A stretch of DNA of 64,000 bases from Manduca sexta (taxonomy: Eukaryota; Arthropoda; Insecta; Lepidoptera; Sphingidae), in NCBI RefSeq assembly GCF_014839805.1, contig NC_051120.1:806001-870000 (forward strand), read 5' to 3'. The stretch's first letter is position 1, and each line of letters begins with the position of its first letter. Shown piece after piece: positions 1 through 11,164 of this stretch. Below the pieces are notes generated by a model. It was not told the origin of the DNA and did no database searches. It worked only from the letters and a program-made list of their open reading frames with translations. Both the position numbers and the translations under genes were made by a program.

Positions 1-562
1 TGCATTACCAACATAATATTTTATATAACATATTATTTACCAACATAATATTTGCATGACTCGCCAACATAGCAATATTGGAAACCTTGAAGTGCAATAA
101 TCGTAAAGGCATATGACGAGAATTAATAGTGCATTAGCATAAACCCGCGTACTTTACTCGCTTCATACGGACAGCTGAAGTGTTTAACTAAGTATACGAA
201 GTAAAAACCGTGGGAGCCACAGTTTGAAATATGTCAGTATTTTGATAGAACCTACCACGTCTGTGTAAAACTCGGCAAATCCATATATGTATAAAAGTCG
301 TAGCTACGTCGTAAAGTACAGTCAAATTAAGTCCAATGGGCTAGCCTGAACTGCCAGTTAAACCCAGGCCTTTCTGTTTCATAGACCCTATACACTAATT
401 TAGAGAAATCATAAAGCCAAAACAAGAAAATACAGCTAAGAGGGGTTTACCGTAGTGTTAACAAAATGTCAGCTTCCCACAATAGGCACATTTTAGCTAG
501 AACTATTTTAGCAAGATTTAAGTAAAAAGATATGATCTTCATTAACTTTTTTAACTCCCCAG

Positions 563-674
563 GACGAAGTCGAGAGATTAACAGTAATTTCTGCTGACAA
601 AGATGGCGTAAAGCAAGAGTTTGATGACGAGCAGCAGCCGACTCGCCGCCGAGCGAAACCAATCGTTTGTCGAA
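563..674 (+). CDS. Internal coding exon of unrecognised nuclear protein (exon upstream of 28-kb intron)
   Basis: The exon is preceded by a pyrimidine-rich acceptor (TTTTTTAACTCCCCAG, ending at 562) and followed by a perfect donor GTAAGT (675-680). The 112 bases are open in one frame: 37 codons plus one base. They encode an acidic then basic peptide beginning DEVERLTVISADKDG and ending in an Arg-rich stretch (PTRRRAKP) that could be a nuclear localisation signal. The single leftover base fits the exon at 28880, which supplies two bases before its next codon, so the two join in frame. That linkage is inferred; exons in between are possible. The first exon of the gene must lie left of the window. 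It is too short to show up as a long ORF and the protein family is not recognised. Confidence 0.65.
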
Positions 675-1400
675 GTAAGTCATTATATTTATCTACGTCA
701 TTATATTTATATGTATTATTCAATATATTTATAGTAAGTCATTATATTTATATTTGTATTTGTCCTTTTATCTCATGCAATCGCACCCTTATCTGCGAAG
801 TTGTAGGCAGAGACGCAACTAATGCACATAATTTTGGCCATGGTTTGCCTTCCATTATGTTGCGGGTGGCGAGCTCTCGTTATATTGTCTAATAAAAATC
901 TGATCAGCTAATATACATAATAAAATATTTAATCTGACAGAGCTAATAAAAATAAAAATATAACACGTACAGTAATGTTGTAAACAGACAAATCTGTAAA
1001 AGATAAGAGACTACATTCTATAAATATTTAGAAATTATTATAAAAACCATTTCCCTTCTTCCATTGACACGTAAATAAAAAATAAATATATAAATACATC
1101 ATGCAGTAAGAGCACAATAATATAAAACTATTTTAAAACAACATATCACCTCATTATTATGCAAATTGAATTAAAGTTTGAACCTTATTGGTGAAGACAA
1201 GTGTTCAATCCACGCCTTCGTTTCTAAAAGGAAATTCGTTGCGTCGTGTTCTGCCGCCAATGTCAACCACAGGTGACTGTATGAGACGCAGAATTCAAAT
1301 AGATAAATAAAAGTCCATATAAATAGTATTTACATACTTCTATCAGAGCAGGTGGTCATTCTTCCACTCTAATGAAGTGTGGGTGCAGCTTTATTCAGTA

Positions 1401-1872
1401 ACTAGCTTTTGCTCGCGGTTTCGCCCGCGTGAAAGAGTTTTCCGGGATATAAGTAGTTTTCCGGGATAGAAACAGGTTATTTCCTTCCCAAATTTTCAAA
1501 CTATCTCCATACCAAATTTTAACTAAATCAGTTGGGTAGGTTTGAGTTTATTGCGTTCAGACAGTGGGGGGATACTTTGTTTTAAAACTTTTTAAGGGGA
1601 ACAATCCACTCATCATGATTGTTGCATAACTTTAACCGTTTACGTAGCGCACATAACAGAAGCTCCCAAAAGGAATAAATGTTCCTTGGTTTTGCAATAT
1701 TTTTCATTGATGCTCCGCTCCTATTGATCATAGCATGATGGTATATAGCCTATAGCCTTCCACAATAAATGGGCTATCCAACACTGAAATAATATTTCAA
1801 TTCGTACCAGCAGCTTCTCATATTAGCGCGTTCAAAAAATCAAATAAACTCTTCAGCTATATATTAGTATAG
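1401..1872 (+). repeat. Degenerate dispersed repeat, CTAGCTTTTGC family, copy 1
   Basis: It starts ACTAGCTTTTGCTCGCGG and ends near AACTCTTCAGCTATATATTAGTATAG, the same ends as the copies at 13981, 15754, 54592 and 58381. The body contains the segments TTTCCGGGATA, CCATACCAAATTTTA and GCTCCGCTCCTATTG shared with the 54592 copy. This copy has a single GCTCCGCTCCTATT unit where the 54592 copy has five. No coding capacity. Repeats of this look are abundant in Lepidoptera; whether the parent is a Helitron or a non-LTR element cannot be told from here. Confidence 0.7.
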
Positions 1873-2840
1873 AAGTACAGATATAGCAGAATCAATTTCA
1901 CTTAGTTTTGACGATAGCTGCATGCTTGACGTTCGACGGGAAAATTGTTTCAACTCTCACAGTGTTGCCTCATCGAGATTCATACCACGGACCACCCGAT
2001 TCACATTTTATTTAATTTCACTTCATTTCATTATATTTCCTACCACTAGTGACTAGACAAAAGGCGACTTTTGTCGTTACGGTACCAAGACTTCGTAATC
2101 AAATACTCGGCCGGCACAATTACGGCAACTAACAACAACATTGACTATTTAATTTTTTGTAATTGTTTCTAGCATATTACTATCAAATTACAAACTGATC
2201 TCCCCTTCAACACCTTAAAATTAATTATATCAACACCAATCAATATTAATATCGCATTAACCGATCGGTGTTGTGTTTTTATAATTATGTTCTGAGAAGG
2301 ACCGCAGTGTGCCGCGGAGCTGTGGGCGCCGACCCACGCGGCCCACATAATTACTGCTATGGAACTAATAGATATTTAATACATTACTTTATTTATTTTC
2401 ATACGTATGTGGTCGGTGTCTTATATGCAAGAGTTTGTTTGGGTAAGGCATTGTCCATTTCCGCCACTAAGCAACAGTCAGAGCTGATGTTTTTATATTT
2501 GAAGGATATTGTTGCCAGTTTAATTAATCGTATTGTAGAATATAACGAAGTCTCAGTGCATAGTCCTTAGTAATTCTATGCGACATTCCTGTTTAAAGGC
2601 TTTCGTGGTGTTAACAGTTACCCGATTTACTTGCAAAATATCACCACAAAACATAAATGCATCATGCAATTTTAGAAATACGTTTGAGATATGTATAATT
2701 TTGGTCAAGTAAATATTCACAGATACTCCACTTCTAATTATATAAAATGGTAAATTTAAAGTTTGAAACACTCATCTAATTGTCGTTTCGAGGCGGGCAA
2801 AGCAGTGGGTAGCGGTTAGTCTGTTACATTGCATTTTATT

Positions 2841-2950
2841 TATGCGATTCGCCCAATATGGCGATAGGTACTAACGTAATACCGTTAAAAATGTGGGTGC
2901 AATCATACGTCTGCCTACCCTGTCGGAGAGAGGCGAGACGGTACGTTATT
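2841..2950 (+). mobile_element. Diverged tRNA-derived SINE fragment
   Basis: It matches the central and 3' part of the SINE at 10885: CCAATATGGCGATAGG, then GTGGGTGCAATCATACGTCTGCCTACCC and the G-rich end. The tRNA-like head is missing or unrecognisable. Confidence 0.5.
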
Positions 2951-4396
2951 TATTGCTTTTATTATCGTTAATTATGTAGATGTGATTAATTTTTCTATGT
3001 TCAACATTTATACTTCGCAGAAATAATTACAGTGACAATGATTCAAAGCCCAACGCTTGTGTTACATTGTTATTCTTTATATTTTTTAATTGAATTAAAA
3101 TGACTAATAATTTTATATCAATGATTTTAGAAAAGATCATTAACATCATTTAGAAATTACATCGGAAGGTATCGCTGTGAAAATGCGGCGACTTAAGAGT
3201 ATTCTACAAGATTATCAGGACTTACGTATTGGATGTGTCAGTTATATACCGATTACTACTATGACCTCTAGTTGGTCATGTCTTAATGTAGATGCAGTAG
3301 TTTCGGGTGTTTTGAACTCTATTGTATAGCGACTAGGAACGATTAAAGCATACTTACTTACTTGCCAGGTTAGTTCACTTTAGCGAGTCGCTTTCTGGGT
3401 TTGGAAGGAAAAAAGATGAGAATAATTATTCTTCTTTATCATATTCATAGTATGAAACGAATAAGTAAGCAGATTATAATTAATAAGACAATGGTACCAA
3501 CTTGGTCGAAGCGGTACTTTCGTGTATAGAGACTAGAATCGACAAAAATATCTATTGTGCGAATTATATTTTAAAATCATCTGTCGCACACCAAAAGATG
3601 ATACTTATAGCGAAATATTTGTGGTATTGTGGTTTTAAAATTCAATTGTTTGATGAAATGTCCTTAAACACGCTGTAACACGATCACGTTTATTTCCGGA
3701 GCGTCCATCACTCCTGTTGTTTCCTCGTACTCTCCTGTTAATTTGGTACATTACGTGTTGGGCGAAATTCGCGTCATATTTGTAGTAGATGACACACGTG
3801 CTAATCACATAACCTCTAGTGTGTGACGTCATTATATTTTCATTCGGATTTTAAACTGCAAATTTGATTTTAATGATTGAAATTGCGCGGTAAATAGATA
3901 AGTTCCAACACCGTGTAAGCCATTTTTAAAAGATTTGATATAAAAGATGCGCATGCGCTTATTGCACGCTCCTCTTGACCTCGTGTATGTTTAAATTTTT
4001 CGAAATTTACTCTAGTCGATTTTTAAAACGTAAGAGTACTTTTTTGGCTGATCTGCGTGTATGCGATGTTTCCAGTCTTTTCTGTAAGTATTGACTACAC
4101 CATTGCCACCACACCAGGGGGTCCCCAAGCAATGAAAGTTAACTGTTGCTCCTAGGAACTGATAGGGTTTATTATTTTTCGTCGAAATGTACTTTTACAT
4201 TTTGTAAATAACAGTCTAATCTACTAATTTCAAATAAGCAACTTGACTTGTAGATTAGATTTAATCGTAATTTTGTCGACAGTATGGGATTTCCTTGTAA
4301 GCTTAGTTAAATAATAGTTTACTGTCTATTTTATAATTTTAGTCTACATTATAGTTCACTTTTTCGACAGTCCGATATACTTTATCTTTACAGATG

Positions 4397-4401
4397 AGAT
4401 G
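4397..4401. other. Target-site duplication of the copia element, left copy
   Basis: AGATG lies directly outside the left LTR and is repeated exactly at 8752-8756 outside the right LTR. This is the 5-bp duplication expected for Ty1/copia integration. Confidence 0.9.
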
Positions 4402-4556
4402 TGTAGTAAAAATAATGAAATACTATACGTGAAATGAAAAATACGGATAAATTCAGAGAATGTTTTTTATCATTGAGCACTTGTTTTACACGAGTTGACA
4501 TAAGACATTTATGTTTTTAATTTTTAAATTATATTCGAACAAGAGGTTCTACAACA
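4402..4556 (-). repeat. 3' LTR of the copia element
   Basis: A 155-bp repeat beginning TGTAGTAAAA and ending CTACAACA on the plus strand. It appears identical to the LTR at 8597-8751. Because the element reads leftwards, this is its 3' LTR. A polypurine tract, read on the minus strand as AAGGGAGGATA (about 4557-4567), abuts it and would prime plus-strand DNA synthesis. Confidence 0.93.
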
Positions 4557-4637
4557 TATCCTCCCTTAATAAATTAAAACATAAAATAACAACATAGTAA
4601 AATACAGTTTCTTATAAAACTAATACATAACTATGTA

Positions 4638-5150
4638 TTAACTCATACCCATGCCTTTCATGCATTTGATATGCTTTATTGGACCCAATGGCTTTGTCAA
4701 CAAATCTGCAGGTAGCTCATCTGTAGGCATATACATTATTTCTACAACCTTGTCATTAACATTTTCCCTAAAAAAATGAAACTTTACATCAATGTGCTTA
4801 GTCCTATTGTGATGGACTGGATTCAATGCAAGTTTTTGCGCACTTTGACTATCAGAGAAAATAACAACATTTGGTGATTTACCAGTTACTTCAGTGACAA
4901 AACGTTTTATAAAACAAGCTTCTTTAGTGGCTGAAGTTAAAGCCATGTATTCGGCTTCTGCCGAAGATAAAGCAATAGTAGGCTGCTTCCGTGATTCCCA
5001 AGATATTGGACCACATGCGAACTCGAAATAAAATCCAGTGTATGAACGTCGATCAACTGGACAATTTGCCCAATCTGCATCTGCATAAGCTTGTAGTTTA
5101 AAATCTTCCACTTTCCTATAAGTTATACCAACATCTTTAGTGGCACTCAA
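4638..5150 (-). pseudogene. Copia RNase H segment (C-terminal part of Pol, separate frame)
   Basis: About 170 codons. The RNase H signature residues are visible: YADADWA near the start, then RRSYTGF, and SSAEAEYMAL in the middle. The C-terminus carries the usual copia ending with TKPLG. It is in a different frame from the reverse transcriptase segment upstream. The break lies around 5194-5199, where one base seems to be missing, so this part would not be translated in frame from the sequence as given. The gap may be real or an assembly indel. Confidence 0.85.
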
Positions 5151-6334
5151 ATAGCGAAGACACCGCTTAGCAGCACGCCAGTGACTCTGATCGTTGTTTG
5201 TATTAAATTGGCTGTATAAGCTATATCTGGTCTCGTGTTAACAGCCAAAAACATGAGAGATCCAATTAGAGCTTGATATGAATCATTAGACTCACCTGTA
5301 CCAGGTTCTAATTTCTTTAATGCAAGTGGTGTTGAAATACCTTTGCAATCTTGCATATCATATTTCTTCAACAACTTTTCTATATATGTTCTTTGAAATA
5401 TTTTTATAGAATTTTCTTGCGAACATATATTTATTCCCGTAAAGAAATTAATTATACCTAAATCTTTTGTTGTAAAATATTTTCCAAAATCACATTTAAA
5501 CTTCTCAAACGTCCCATTGTCTTTATAAATAACAACAATGTCATCTATATAAACTGCCAGTATTAAACAGTTTTTATTCGAAATCTTTTTGGTAAAAACA
5601 CAAGGTTCAGAAGGAGTTTGAATAAATCCAATAGCTAACAAAGTTTGTTTTAACTTTGTATTCCAGGCTCTTGGTGCCTGTTTCAGACCATACAAAGATT
5701 TTCTTAATAAACAGACTTTATTCTCATCACCTCTACGAACAAAACCTTCAGGTTGTGTCATATATACTTCCTCTTCCAAGTCACCATTTAAGAAAGCTAT
5801 GTTGACATCCATATGCCGAACTTTGTACCCTTCCTGCACTGCTAAAGCTAGTAGGGTTCGCAGTGATGAGTTGCGTATAACCGGTGAAAAGGTTTCATGG
5901 TAATCTATACCTTCTATTTGTGTGAATCCCTTGGCAACTAATCTAGCCTTGTACTTCACTACATTACCATCAGCATCTCGTTTTAGCTTATAAACCCATT
6001 TACAGGGAATGCAGGATTTATGACTTGGTTTATTTACCAAAATCCAAGTTTCCTTTTTTAATAAGGAATTATATTCTTCCTTCATTGAAGAGATCCAATT
6101 ATCTTTGTCATCTCTAGATATTGCATCATGAAACGTTTTCGGATCATCATTCAGAATATCATCGACAAGAGCACTATATGAAAAATAATCTGGAGGCTTA
6201 CGTTCTCGTTGAGGATATCTTGACTCAGACCCACCATAAGGTTCATCATTAGTACCACTTGATGGCAATGAAGATGAATGATCTAAATCATCTGAGTTGT
6301 CATCAATATCATCAACAGCATCCACAAAAGTCAT
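5147..6334 (-). pseudogene. Copia reverse transcriptase segment
   Basis: 395 residues. An acidic linker (residues 1-35) is followed by the copia RVT_2 domain: WVYKLKRDADG, RLVAKGFTQ, the catalytic aspartate in MDVN (176) with FLNGDLEEEVYM, LYGLKQAPRAW, and the YIDD box (262-265). It would copy element RNA into DNA. The last residues after TRPDIAYT lose homology because of the frame break into the RNase H segment. The upstream break at the T run 6334-6338 separates it from the integrase tail. Confidence 0.92.
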
Positions 6335-6678
6335 TTTTGCTCTTCCGGCAACAAAGATGGATTTGCATCAGATGATGAAATCTGCGATAACAAATTAATA
6401 ACATTGGGATTAAAACTAAGGTTTAAATTATTTTCAGGCATCTCTTTCAGTCCTGTAAAATTATTTTCGAAAAATGTAACATCCCTTGACTTAATTATGC
6501 TTCGTGGCGTTTCCACGTTACGGAAATAATAACTTCGTGGATCATCTGAATATCCAACAAAGATGTGTTCCGTTGCTTTCATGTCTAACTTAGTTCTATG
6601 ACATGACGGTACATGAACTAAACATCTACATCCAAAAACCTTTAAATGAGATAGGTCAGGTTTGCTCCCATACCACAT
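6331..6678 (-). pseudogene. Copia integrase C-terminal segment
   Basis: 115 codons containing the typical copia integrase-tail block: MWYGSKPDLSHLKVFGC near the start, then the HIFVGYSDD segment. It bridges the integrase core and the reverse transcriptase but is out of frame with both. Breaks lie at the T runs 6722-6726 and 6334-6338 (plus-strand coordinates). Confidence 0.85.
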
Positions 6679-8516
6679 TTCGAATGGTGTTTTACCTTCA
6701 ATTGCGCGATGAGGAGACCGGTTTTTAAATAAACACTAGTTTCTACTGCATCCTGCCAATATGCCTTAGAAAGCGAACCATGTGACAGCAAAGCGCGAGC
6801 CTTTTCTATAATACTGCGATTACAACGTTCACTAACACCATTTTGTTGAGGGCTATATGTAACCGTTGTTTGGTGTTGGATTCCTTGAGAATCTAAGTAG
6901 GCCGCCATCTCTTTATTGACATACTCAGTACCATTATCCGATCTCAGTATTTTAATTTTCGCACCAGTCTGTCTCTCAACAAGTGATTGAAATGTAAGAA
7001 ACTTTGACATGACTTCTGTCTTAGAATTCATACAATAAACAAATATAAAACGCGTATAATCGTCTACAAAAATAATAAAATATTTATTGCCTTTGAATGA
7101 AGTAGTTGACATCGGTCCACAAACATCTGTATGAACTAATTCCAGTGCTGATGTAGCTCTCTTATACTTCAGCCTCTTGAAGGGCTTCCTAGCTTGCTTA
7201 CCTTCAATACAAGGTATACATGGTTCTTTGTCAACTTCTACGTACTTCACGCCGACAGCAAGACCCTTTCTGAGTAGGTCCATACCAATACAGCAGAGAT
7301 GTCCAAGACGCTTATGCCAAATCTGAAACTTTGAAAGCTCTGAATTAACAATGTACGCTATATTTTGTGGTAAACGAACAGAACAATCTAAATGAACCAG
7401 TCCACCACTATAAGAACCATGAAAAGCAGCATTATTTAAATAAGATACATCATCAGATTTATAAAAATTACAACCATTTTTATCAAAAATTACTAAAAAA
7501 CCTTTTTCAACAACCTGCTTTACTGATAGCAAATTGCAGTTTAGGCGTGGAACATGTACGACGTCAGCTATTCTGCAGACACCATTATTCGTATCAATAG
7601 ATACATCACCAACGCCTATAGCTGCCAACTTCTCTCCATTTGCCACAGTAATTGTACCTCCATCTATAGGACGATAGTTGATAAACCAATCTGCACGGGG
7701 TGTCATATGAACTGTTGCACCTGAATCCACAATCCATCTGTTAAAGTCTTTACTTTCTGGTGCAGATAAAGACATTTCAGTGATAACTTGCTTCGAATTC
7801 GTTACCCGTTCTTCCTCATTATTCACAACAAGACCCGTTTCACATTTTGCTTCCTTTTTATTATAAACAAAACTTGGTTTATCCTTTATAAGAGGACAGT
7901 TGGGAGACTTATGCCCTGGTTTTCTGCATTTATAGCATATTATACCCTTCTTATGCAATGAGCGCAGTGCTGGTACATCACGTTCAGTTTCTCTACTCAT
8001 TTCGCTCAATAGTTTAGTTTTCACCATTTCGCTAGTGACTTCTATATTACTGTGCTCTAGAGCCATTATCAGGGGCTCATATCGTGATGTAAGACCACCT
8101 AGAATGATTGCAGCAAGCGAACTATCTTCAATTTTCTTACCGATATCAGCTAGATCCTGCGCGGTCGTTGTTATAGCTATTATATAGGATTCTAAATCTG
8201 CAAAATCTGATAAAGTATACCTATATAACTTCCGCTCTAGTGCTAACTTTCGGCCTAAGCTTTTATCTTCAAACGCTGTTTGCAAAGCATCCCACGCCAT
8301 TTTCGCCGTTGTAGCTGTTCTGACATGCGTGATAGCACCACCGTCAACCGTTAGGCATATTTCTGAAAGAGCCTTTTGGTCATTACGGAAACGTACCTCA
8401 GGAGGCGTTTTGTCATCGTCAGCATAGCCACTTACAGTACTCCACAACTCTTCATGCATCAACAACATTCTCATTTTAAATTTCCAAATTGCATATCCTT
8501 CACGATTTTTTAACAT
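6642..8516 (-). CDS. Copia Gag-protease-integrase segment
   Basis: 624 codons as an open frame. Residues 1-180 resemble the copia Gag domain (AIWKFKMRMLL near the start). A CX2CX4HX4C zinc knuckle follows at 194-207. The aspartic protease motif DSGAT is at 264-268. The integrase zinc-binding HHCC residues are H401, H406, C433 and C436, and the DDE triad is D464, D527 and E563. After about residue 590 the translation stops resembling integrase because of the frame break at 6722-6726. A further in-frame ATG lies upstream at 8550-8552, but a TAA codon (8529-8531) separates the two. Confidence 0.92.
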   Translation of the reverse strand: MLKNREGYAIWKFKMRMLLMHEELWSTVSGYADDDKTPPEVRFRNDQKALSEICLTVDGGAITHVRTATTAKMAWDALQTAFEDKSLGRKLALERKLYRYTLSDFADLESYIIAITTTAQDLADIGKKIEDSSLAAIILGGLTSRYEPLIMALEHSNIEVTSEMVKTKLLSEMSRETERDVPALRSLHKKGIICYKCRKPGHKSPNCPLIKDKPSFVYNKKEAKCETGLVVNNEEERVTNSKQVITEMSLSAPESKDFNRWIVDSGATVHMTPRADWFINYRPIDGGTITVANGEKLAAIGVGDVSIDTNNGVCRIADVVHVPRLNCNLLSVKQVVEKGFLVIFDKNGCNFYKSDDVSYLNNAAFHGSYSGGLVHLDCSVRLPQNIAYIVNSELSKFQIWHKRLGHLCCIGMDLLRKGLAVGVKYVEVDKEPCIPCIEGKQARKPFKRLKYKRATSALELVHTDVCGPMSTTSFKGNKYFIIFVDDYTRFIFVYCMNSKTEVMSKFLTFQSLVERQTGAKIKILRSDNGTEYVNKEMAAYLDSQGIQHQTTVTYSPQQNGVSERCNRSIIEKARALLSHGSLSKAYWQDAVETSVYLKTGLLIAQLKVKHHSKCGMGANLTYLI

Positions 8517-8596
8517 AGTAATTCCATTTTAAATTCCTACAGGTCCTGCCATTATTATCTTCTTCTAAATAAGATAACTTCGTGCTGATAACGATT

Positions 8597-8751
8597 TGTA
8601 GTAAAAATAATGAAATACTATACGTGAAATGAAAAATACGGATAAATTCAGAGAATGTTTTTTATCATTGAGCACTTGTTTTACACGAGTTGACATAAGA
8701 CATTTATGTTTTTAATTTTTAAATTATATTCGAACAAGAGGTTCTACAACA
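8597..8751 (-). repeat. 5' LTR of the copia element
   Basis: 155 bp, apparently identical to 4402-4556, with TG...CA ends. For the leftward-reading element this LTR carries the promoter. No base difference from the other LTR was seen by eye. Confidence 0.93.
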
Positions 8752-8756
8752 AGATG
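8752..8756. other. Target-site duplication of the copia element, right copy
   Basis: AGATG, matching 4397-4401. Confidence 0.9.
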
Positions 8757-10634
8757 GCTGTGCAATGAAGTAAGCATGGCATTGACTATTTACCGACTTA
8801 ATAAATGCGAAGCCAATAAATACGACAAGGAACCATAACTCTTAAACATGAACCCATAACACCATATCGAAAGTGAACAAACATACAAAGAATGCATTAA
8901 TTGCAATGTCAGGTATAATTGCGGCAGGTCAGTGCGGAACCTTTCATATCTGGCCCAAAACAAATGAGTAACCGATCGCCGAAGATGGCGGCGCGTCGGC
9001 ACAGCGTCCAACATGGCCGCCGACCATAAACCATAATCGGTGAGACAATACGGACAGTAACTATAGGCTTATTACGATTATAAGGAAATAACGACGAGGC
9101 CGCGAGACCAACTAAAACTTTATATTTATTGGACACTATTTTTGGGCAGAATGGCGTATCAACCTTCCTCGGACCTTAACGCTTATAAGGAGATTATCAT
9201 CGATACACATTGTAATATGAATAAACGTTGAATGCTAAAACAAATGCAATAATGTTGGAAAGTTATTGTGGGAATTACGCGCGTGCTGTACGTGGGCTGG
9301 GATTGCTGGCGGTTGTCTTACTTATTTGTTAGTCCTTATAGCTTATTTTACAGAAACAGCTAATGGGCAAATGGGTCAATTGACGATAACATCATCGTCG
9401 CTCATGAACACTGTGCCAGAGGAATTGTTGCTGCAATCTGCAGTAAAGAAATAACGATTAGGAGGGAAAAAGTGTAAAGGATTATCATTTACTGGCATTT
9501 TACTTCATAGAAATTGAAAAGTAAATTGTGTCCGACTGTTTCCTAAGATACCTTCAACAAATATTCGTGATGCATTTAGAAATATGGCTGGACTGTGCGT
9601 CATAAAAGGTGCAAATAGTAAGAAATAAGCTCTAAAACGGACATCCAAGCGTAAAATTAAACCACAAACATCATGTTTGATGCGATCCATATGCACATTT
9701 GTTTTGAGCCCGAGTAATAGACCTAGGAATACCTCATGCCCACGCAAGTCCTGAGGCTTATACTGGAGTCAAAAACGACTGACTCTACGATGTATTCAAC
9801 CACGATATAAACAAACTTTTCGGGGAAACCAACGCTATTGCACCACAAGTGGTTCAAGTTCGCATCGAGGCCGATCGACGATATATGAGGCATTAATGTT
9901 CACCTGTCATGACCTTTTTTATATTTGAATCCAATATGGAATGGTAAAAAATATATATGTCTCGTATTATCGCTTACTAATTTTCGTATTTTTATTGTTT
10001 GATTCGTTTCTTTATGTAAATACGGCAACACATTTTTATGGTAATCTGATATCAAATAAGGAACATTTGCACACGAGGTTTTGTTGGCGTGAGATCTCTT
10101 AGACTTATTAACACTAAATTGGGAACATTATCTAAGTTTTCTTCCAGTGGAATTTTAGGCTATTACCCCGCCTACCGTTGTGGACCCATATTAAGTTTTG
10201 GGTTAGATTTCAAGTGAGGCAACAAAATATGCCTAAGTTTTCTTAATTCTTAAAACAATGTTATGCAAATTGCCCGGTTTTGGAATTTATGCCTGACTCG
10301 CTGTTGCTGTCGTCTACGCTTGCGATTAGAGCCGTTCCTGCTACAAAGGTAGGTACCTAAAACACTATGGTGACGCATAACGCCACCAGTACCTACGACA
10401 CCAGCGCCCTCTATTTAAAATCAGATAAAAAAAACATTGGTTTGCGTAAGGGTCAATTTCCGGAATAAAAAGTATCCTATTTGTTAAAATAGGACATGAT
10501 CTATTCAAGTACAAAATTTCATCCAAATGTATCCAACTGTTTCTGTGTTTAGGTACTTCTAACAAATAACTAAACATTATCACAATTTTTTATACTTATA
10601 AAATTAGTTAGATATGGTGAAGAGCTCACACGCA

Positions 10635-10732
10635 ATCTCATCCTAGGACAGACTAAGGAGACGAGTACGGTGAAATGTCGGTGCAGTAGATGCGTCTCTG
10701 CCTAATCTTTCGGGGATAGTGAGACACGCGTA
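10635..10732 (+). mobile_element. SINE 3' fragment
   Basis: It resembles the last third of the SINE at 10885: a GGACAGACTAAGGAGACGAGTACGG-like segment, then GATGCGTCTCTGCCTAATCTTTCGGGGATA. No head and no clear target-site duplication. Confidence 0.45.
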
Positions 10733-10867
10733 TTTATAGATCGTAGGTATCCTATCTAGGAATAAGAACCTTTTGGCTCACTTAGAGATAAAACTTACTA
10801 AATGCACAAGAGACTAGACCAATGCCGTGGGTAGCGTTGCAACTCCTTGCTGTAACATAAACAAAGT

Positions 10868-10884
10868 TAATTCTTTAGAATTTC
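10868..10884. other. SINE target-site duplication, left
   Basis: TAATTCTTTAGAATTTC, repeated exactly at 11148-11164. A 17-bp perfect duplication is typical of LINE-driven insertion. Confidence 0.9.
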
Positions 10885-11147
10885 TGCCTCGGTGGCGTAG
10901 TTGTATTGCATGTCCGGTACAATAGCGCTCTGAGGTCCTGGGTTCGAATCCCGGGTCGGGCAAAGTGATATTTGGGTTTTTCTGCTCAGTATCAGCCCGG
11001 AGTCTGGAATTTGTGCCCGATATGGCGATAGGCTCGCCCCCTATCACATCATGGGACGGAACATACTTGGCGAAAAGTGGGTGCCCTAGTTGCGCCTCTG
11101 CATACCCCTTCGGGGATAAAATGCGTGATGTTATGTATGTATGTATG
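10885..11147 (+). mobile_element. tRNA-derived SINE, full length with perfect target-site duplications
   Basis: A non-coding retroposon moved by a partner LINE. The head (TGCCTCGGTGGCGTAGTTG) carries an A-box-like motif, and a canonical B box GGTTCGAATCC lies at 10941-10951, so it keeps an internal RNA polymerase III promoter. The body contains ATATTTGGGTTTTTCTGCTC and GGCGATAGGCTCGCC. The 3' end is a (TATG)n tail. Seventeen-base perfect duplications flank it, indicating a recent insertion. At least six related copies occur in this window. The tRNA of origin was not determined. Confidence 0.9.
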
Positions 11148-11164
11148 TAATTCTTTAGAATTTC
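11148..11164. other. SINE target-site duplication, right
   Basis: Exact repeat of 10868-10884, directly after the (TATG)n tail. Confidence 0.9.

Larger units (their letters stand above)
4402..8751 (-). mobile_element. Full-length Ty1/copia LTR retrotransposon
   Basis: A 4350-bp element read on the minus strand. It has 155-bp LTRs that look identical over their whole length, a 5-bp AGATG target-site duplication, and an internal region in copia order: Gag with zinc knuckle, protease, integrase, reverse transcriptase, RNase H. Matching LTRs mean the insertion is young. The polyprotein frame is nevertheless broken at three short A-rich runs (6722-6726, 6334-6338 and about 5194-5199 in plus coordinates), each in the sense of one missing base. 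An in-frame TAA also separates the first upstream ATG (8550-8552) from the rest of Gag. A primer-binding site was not confidently identified. It sits antisense inside the inferred intron of the plus-strand gene. Confidence 0.95.

Noticed and set aside
2268..2570. 100-codon plus-strand ORF
   Set aside because: Composition is AT-driven and there is no family resemblance or splice support.
7367..7600. Plus-strand ORF inside the copia element
   Set aside because: Antisense shadow of the Gag-protease-integrase frame.
9266..9454. 62-codon ORF with a hydrophobic stretch resembling a signal peptide
   Set aside because: Starts at GTG; an in-frame upstream ATG is not available and nothing else supports a gene.
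10885..10960. A genuine tRNA gene
   Set aside because: The B box is good, but the segment does not fold into an acceptor stem, continues into a SINE body and is repeated with target duplications.
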